A stretch of 9,323 nt of DNA, from contig JALVGO010000218.1 in NCBI GenBank assembly GCA_027029065.1, positions 1 through 9,323 of the forward strand, in the 5' to 3' direction. Source of the stretch: Sulfurovum sp. (lineage in GTDB: Bacteria; Campylobacterota; Campylobacteria; Campylobacterales; Sulfurovaceae). This document shows positions 6,797 through 9,323 of the stretch, piece after piece; positions within the stretch are counted from its first letter, which is position 1, and each line of letters begins with the position of its first letter. The position numbers and the translations under genes were made by a program. A model generated the notes under the pieces. That model searched no databases and had not been told where the DNA came from. It was given only the letters and a program-made list of their open reading frames with translations.

Positions 6797-6816
6797 TCAC
6801 TCTTGCATAGTTTTGT

Positions 6817-6826
6817 TATAGATAAT
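6817..6826 (+). promoter_or_regulatory. Candidate -10 region for the hydE leader
   Basis: The stretch TTATAGATAAT contains overlapping -10-like hexamers (TATAGA 6818-6823, GATAAT 6821-6826). The upstream TTGCAT (6803-6808) is too close to act as a -35. Initiation about seven bases downstream would begin the RNA near 6833, exactly at the first arm of the leader stem described next. Confidence 0.35.
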
Positions 6827-6832
6827 TTATCC

Positions 6833-6950
6833 CACAATCGGAGTTGTAATAAGTCCAAAACAGCATGATCTTTTATGCTACCTCCTTATACAACAACTAT
6901 CGTTACCGCTTCGATTGTGCGGTAAGTTCTCTTCGATTTTATTTTAAGGA
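6833..6950 (+). promoter_or_regulatory. Candidate structured 5' leader of hydE with anti-Shine-Dalgarno segment
   Basis: Three nested pairings are visible: CACAATCG (6833-6840) with CGATTGTG (6912-6919), perfect 8 bp; GTTGTAATAAG (6843-6853) with CTTATACAAC (6885-6894), 10 bp with one bulged A; and AGCATG (6862-6867) with TATGCT (6874-6879), 6 bp including one G-T. The segment ACCTCCTTA (6880-6888) equals the anti-Shine-Dalgarno end of 16S rRNA, and its TCCTTA (6883-6888) can pair with TAAGGA at 6945-6950, the hydE ribosome site. That pairing uses bases also needed by the 10-bp stem, so the two folds exclude each other. CTTCGATT also occurs twice (6909-6916, 6931-6938), 22 bases apart. It was not matched to a known riboswitch class; the fold is proposed by eye. 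Confidence 0.4.
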
Positions 6951-6959
6951 TTCCAACAG

Positions 6960-8888
6960 ATGTACTTTGTGTTCGAAATGGATTTTGTATCCAACAAACG
7001 CTATATTGCCGATATGGTACGCGATTATGCCGAAATCACCGATATAGATGTAGAAGTGATACAGGCAGAGGAGAAGATTGTACTTGTCTTTGCCAAAGAT
7101 GATGCAAAGATCGAGTCGTTTTTGTTGGGATTGGAGTCACGACTTCCCGCGTCGGTATTTTTAAAAAAGAGCAGACATTTTTTTAGCGAGGAAAAACCCT
7201 TACCGCACGCTATAGATCAGGTACAACTGCCGGTAAATATCGCACTCTGTCCCGAGTGTCAAAAAGAGATGTTTGATGTCAGCTCCCGCCGCTACTACTA
7301 CCCCTTTACCTCCTGTAGCCACTGCGGCACACAGCATCCGTTTGTAAACAGCTATCCCTTTACCCGAGAAAATACAGGCATGAAGTTTTTGGTGCCGTGC
7401 GAGGCGTGTTTGCAAGAGCAGAAGAAAAATCCACTGCGTCGAGACTACCCGCTTATCTCCTGTGTAGAGTGCGGTATACCGTTGCGCATGCGAGACAAAA
7501 ACAATGAACGATATGCCAATGACAAAGGCAGCTACAGAAAACTTTTTGAAGTGGCTGCCAAAGCTGTTGCCAAAGGCAAAACGGTGCTTATGAAAACACC
7601 CAACGGCTATCGCAGATTCTACAAACCTTCCAAAGAGGCGTATGAGGCTCAGGATATTGCCATGATGACACAGGCCAATGCCCTCAACAAACACCTGATG
7701 ATGGTAACACAGGAGTTTAACGCACTGCTGAGTATTGAGCGTCCTATTGTACGGGTTGCTACCAAAAGTGAAGAGACCAAAGCCCTTTTTGGTACTACGG
7801 TACTGGTCAAATACCCTGATGACGGTATGAGCATTCTTTTGGCAAAAGAGCTTGCAAACCTTGGGCTGGAGTTTGTGATGTACGCCCAAAGCGATGCCGC
7901 TGCTTTAGCAGACTTCTTGATCGATTTTGACATTCCGACACAACCCCAACAAGATACTAAACTCTTTATCAATCAAGATATGCAGTTTTTTGTTGAGGGG
8001 GAACGGATCATCTATCCGGCGTATGAGGCGGCTGAAAAAAATGTACTGTGTGTTGCCAATGGGCTTGCCGCGGTACCGTATTGTGGTGGAATGCTGATGG
8101 ATACGCAGGAGCATTTTGATGCGGTTGATGTGTCGTGTGTCTATAGGCTTGAAGAGGATGATTTTAGCAGTGGGCACTCATGCGAAAAACCTTTTCGTCT
8201 CTACAGCGCATCGATGCTTTCCGTACTTGCCGAGCATCATCTGCTGAGAGAAAAAGTCATCGGTATCCATTTTGACGAAGCATTGCATTTTCTTTATTAT
8301 AACCAAAAAGAGGTCATCGATGTCGTACCGCCAAACCCGTTTGATGCGCACAGTATGTTTGAACATATTGCCACACTCAGAGAGGGCTCAGACAGACTGG
8401 TTACCAACTATCAAAAAGCCTATCCTGAAATATTTGCACGGCTTGAAGACCTTCAAGAAGATGCCGATCTCTTTACCGTTACAGCCATCATGCTAGGCTT
8501 GGAGGATGAGAGTTTTGAGGGCATCTCTGCCAAAGCGCTTGGCTTTTTGGGCAAAGGCGGCATCCAGATCGATACGCGCGTCAAAGACAACCGGTTTGAC
8601 AACTATGCCTTTCTTGCCAGTATCATGAGTTATCTCATTGCCGGGGTGGAGAGCGAACTGCTCTGTTACAGCATCTATGAATCGTTTGGGGATTATATTG
8701 CCGAGATCATCGGACAGCTTGCGGCAAAAACCAAAGCGCAGTATATTACCCTCACGGGCGAAACCCTTGCCAATCAGGCACTCTATGCCAGAATACAACG
8801 CCACCTTGGCAGACAAAAACTGCTCTTCCCTAAAGCCTACCCCATAGGAGCAAGCGCTGCAGTACACGGCGCTATCTATTTGAGATAG
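6960..8888 (+). CDS. hydE: HydE, degenerate HypF paralogue needed for hydrogenase maturation
   Basis: This 642-residue protein is the fifth gene of the epsilonproteobacterial hydABCDE cluster. In Helicobacter pylori hydE has been reported as required for hydrogenase activity, with the mechanism unknown. Residues 1-75 show an alternating strand/helix pattern like the acylphosphatase domain of HypF but lack its GxVQGVxFR loop. Two HypF-type zinc fingers follow: C97, C100, C119, C122 (with RRYYYPF) and C147, C150, C168, C171. Residues from about 190 to 400 resemble a YrdC domain (KGKTVLMKTPNGY, RPIVR). The rest resembles the carbamoyl-transferase domain (VLAEHHL, VIGIHFDEALHF, ITLTGETLANQ), but the HHHAH-type metal motif is missing. 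It is likely a non-catalytic relative of HypF. The start is ATG 6960 behind AAGGA (6946-6950); M7 is a weaker alternative. hypF follows after 13 bases. Confidence 0.9.
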   Translation: MYFVFEMDFVSNKRYIADMVRDYAEITDIDVEVIQAEEKIVLVFAKDDAKIESFLLGLESRLPASVFLKKSRHFFSEEKPLPHAIDQVQLPVNIALCPECQKEMFDVSSRRYYYPFTSCSHCGTQHPFVNSYPFTRENTGMKFLVPCEACLQEQKKNPLRRDYPLISCVECGIPLRMRDKNNERYANDKGSYRKLFEVAAKAVAKGKTVLMKTPNGYRRFYKPSKEAYEAQDIAMMTQANALNKHLMMVTQEFNALLSIERPIVRVATKSEETKALFGTTVLVKYPDDGMSILLAKELANLGLEFVMYAQSDAAALADFLIDFDIPTQPQQDTKLFINQDMQFFVEGERIIYPAYEAAEKNVLCVANGLAAVPYCGGMLMDTQEHFDAVDVSCVYRLEEDDFSSGHSCEKPFRLYSASMLSVLAEHHLLREKVIGIHFDEALHFLYYNQKEVIDVVPPNPFDAHSMFEHIATLREGSDRLVTNYQKAYPEIFARLEDLQEDADLFTVTAIMLGLEDESFEGISAKALGFLGKGGIQIDTRVKDNRFDNYAFLASIMSYLIAGVESELLCYSIYESFGDYIAEIIGQLAAKTKAQYITLTGETLANQALYARIQRHLGRQKLLFPKAYPIGASAAVHGAIYLR

Positions 8889-8890
8889 TG

Positions 8891-8896
8891 TATAAT
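8891..8896 (+). promoter_or_regulatory. Candidate -10 element (TATAAT) immediately before hypF
   Basis: A perfect TATAAT lies between the hydE stop (8886-8888) and the hypF ATG (8902), with five bases between its end and the start codon. Transcription from it would start at about the ATG itself and give a leaderless hypF mRNA. No -35 is evident, and hypF may instead be read from the hydE transcript. Confidence 0.35.
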
Positions 8897-8901
8897 AGCG
8901 C

Positions 8902-9323
8902 ATGATGCAAACCTTCAAAGTCACCGTTCATGGCACTGTTCAGGGGGTAGGGTTCCGCCCCTTTGTCTATACGCTTGCCAAGCGTTTTGGTCTAAGGGGC
9001 AGTGTCTGTAACGCTGCGCACGGTGTCGAGATTGCGCTCAATGCCACACCGGAGTTATTGGAGCGGTTTTTACAAGCACTGCAAGAGGAACTGCCCCCGC
9101 TTGCCTCCATTGATGCCATTCATACTGTCGAGTGTGAAGCCTTGCATTTTGATGATTTTCAAATCATTACTACCCATCAAGAGGGGGAGAAAACAGTACG
9201 CATCCCACCAGATGTAAGCATCTGTACCGAGTGTGAAAAAGAGCTTTTTGACCCCTCTAACCGCCGTTACGGCTACCCTTTTATTACCTGTACGAATTGC
9301 GGGGTGCGATACTCTATTATCTA
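8902..9323 (+). CDS. hypF: Carbamoyltransferase HypF, N-terminal part (truncated by window end)
   Basis: HypF makes and transfers the carbamoyl group that becomes the cyanide ligands of the Ni-Fe site, acting in the cytoplasm with HypE. The 140 residues present hold an intact acylphosphatase domain: VTVHGTVQGVGFRPFVY with catalytic-type R19, and N37 before HGVEI. The first zinc-finger half follows, C108/C111 and C130/C133 with the signature ELFDPSNRRYGYPF. The usual CGPRY reads CGVRY here. The frame is open to the last base, so the second finger, YrdC and carbamoyl-transferase domains must lie beyond the window. ATG 8902 is followed at once by a second in-frame ATG (8905). No Shine-Dalgarno is visible in the 20 bases before it. 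Unlike HydE, every visible catalytic feature is retained, so this is the enzymatic member of the tandem pair. Confidence 0.95.
   Translation, partial: MMQTFKVTVHGTVQGVGFRPFVYTLAKRFGLRGSVCNAAHGVEIALNATPELLERFLQALQEELPPLASIDAIHTVECEALHFDDFQIITTHQEGEKTVRIPPDVSICTECEKELFDPSNRRYGYPFITCTNCGVRYSII

Noticed and set aside
6865..7047. A 60-codon open frame in the hydE leader, a possible leader peptide
   Set aside because: No ribosome-binding site precedes its ATG, it runs into hydE out of frame, and the composition is unremarkable. The segment is better explained as structured leader.
1..9323. CRISPR arrays, insertion sequences, tRNA or rRNA genes
   Set aside because: No regularly spaced repeats, transposase-like proteins, terminal inverted repeats or RNA-gene signatures were seen; the window is densely packed with hydrogenase genes.

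Overview
The window carries a hydrogen-oxidation locus on the + strand. It most likely comes from a chemolithoautotrophic member of the Campylobacterota (Sulfurovum/Sulfurimonas type). The main reasons are the gene order hydA-hydB-hydC-hydD-hydE, the epsilonproteobacterial hydE (a HypF-like protein with two four-cysteine fingers), the RRDFLKW twin-arginine motif of HydA, and AT-rich intergenic regions with T-rich promoter-like stretches. The assignment rests on recognising gene families and was not checked by a database search.

Positions 1-2342 hold the 3' end of an unidentified gene (possibly a TetR-type regulator). It is followed at once by a compact cytoplasmic group 2 [NiFe] hydrogenase pair, a small subunit without a signal peptide and a tailless large subunit, which overlap by 11 bases. 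This pair resembles HupUV hydrogen sensors and the group 2d enzymes linked to carbon fixation.

Positions 2343-2476 are a regulatory gap. It holds two inverted copies of a 14-bp near-palindrome (TGAATGARTATTCA) flanking a third inverted repeat, placed like repressor operators over the next promoter.

Positions 2477-6796 encode the membrane-bound group 1 uptake hydrogenase: hydA (Tat-exported small subunit with a C-terminal anchor), hydB (large subunit with a cleavable tail), hydC (quinone-reducing cytochrome b) and hydD (maturation-peptidase family). A GC-containing hairpin with a GUAA loop sits on the hydC stop codon and separates hydABC from hydD. HydD lacks two of the three canonical nickel ligands of its family.

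Positions 6797-6959 contain a promoter-like element and a leader that can form nested hairpins. The leader carries an ACCTCCTTA anti-Shine-Dalgarno-like segment able to pair with the hydE ribosome-binding site. Positions 6960-8888 are hydE, a degenerate HypF paralogue. The 5' part of a canonical hypF (8902 to the window end) follows, with a perfect TATAAT five bases before its start codon and no visible Shine-Dalgarno.

Together the genes describe periplasmic H2 oxidation passing electrons to the quinone pool (HydABC), its maturation machinery (HydD, HydE, HypF), and a second cytoplasmic hydrogenase that either senses H2 or supplies low-potential electrons. The main oddities are the same Cys-to-Asn change at a proximal-cluster ligand in both small subunits, the HydD substitutions, the possible switch-like hydE leader, the paired operators, and the tandem HypF paralogues.
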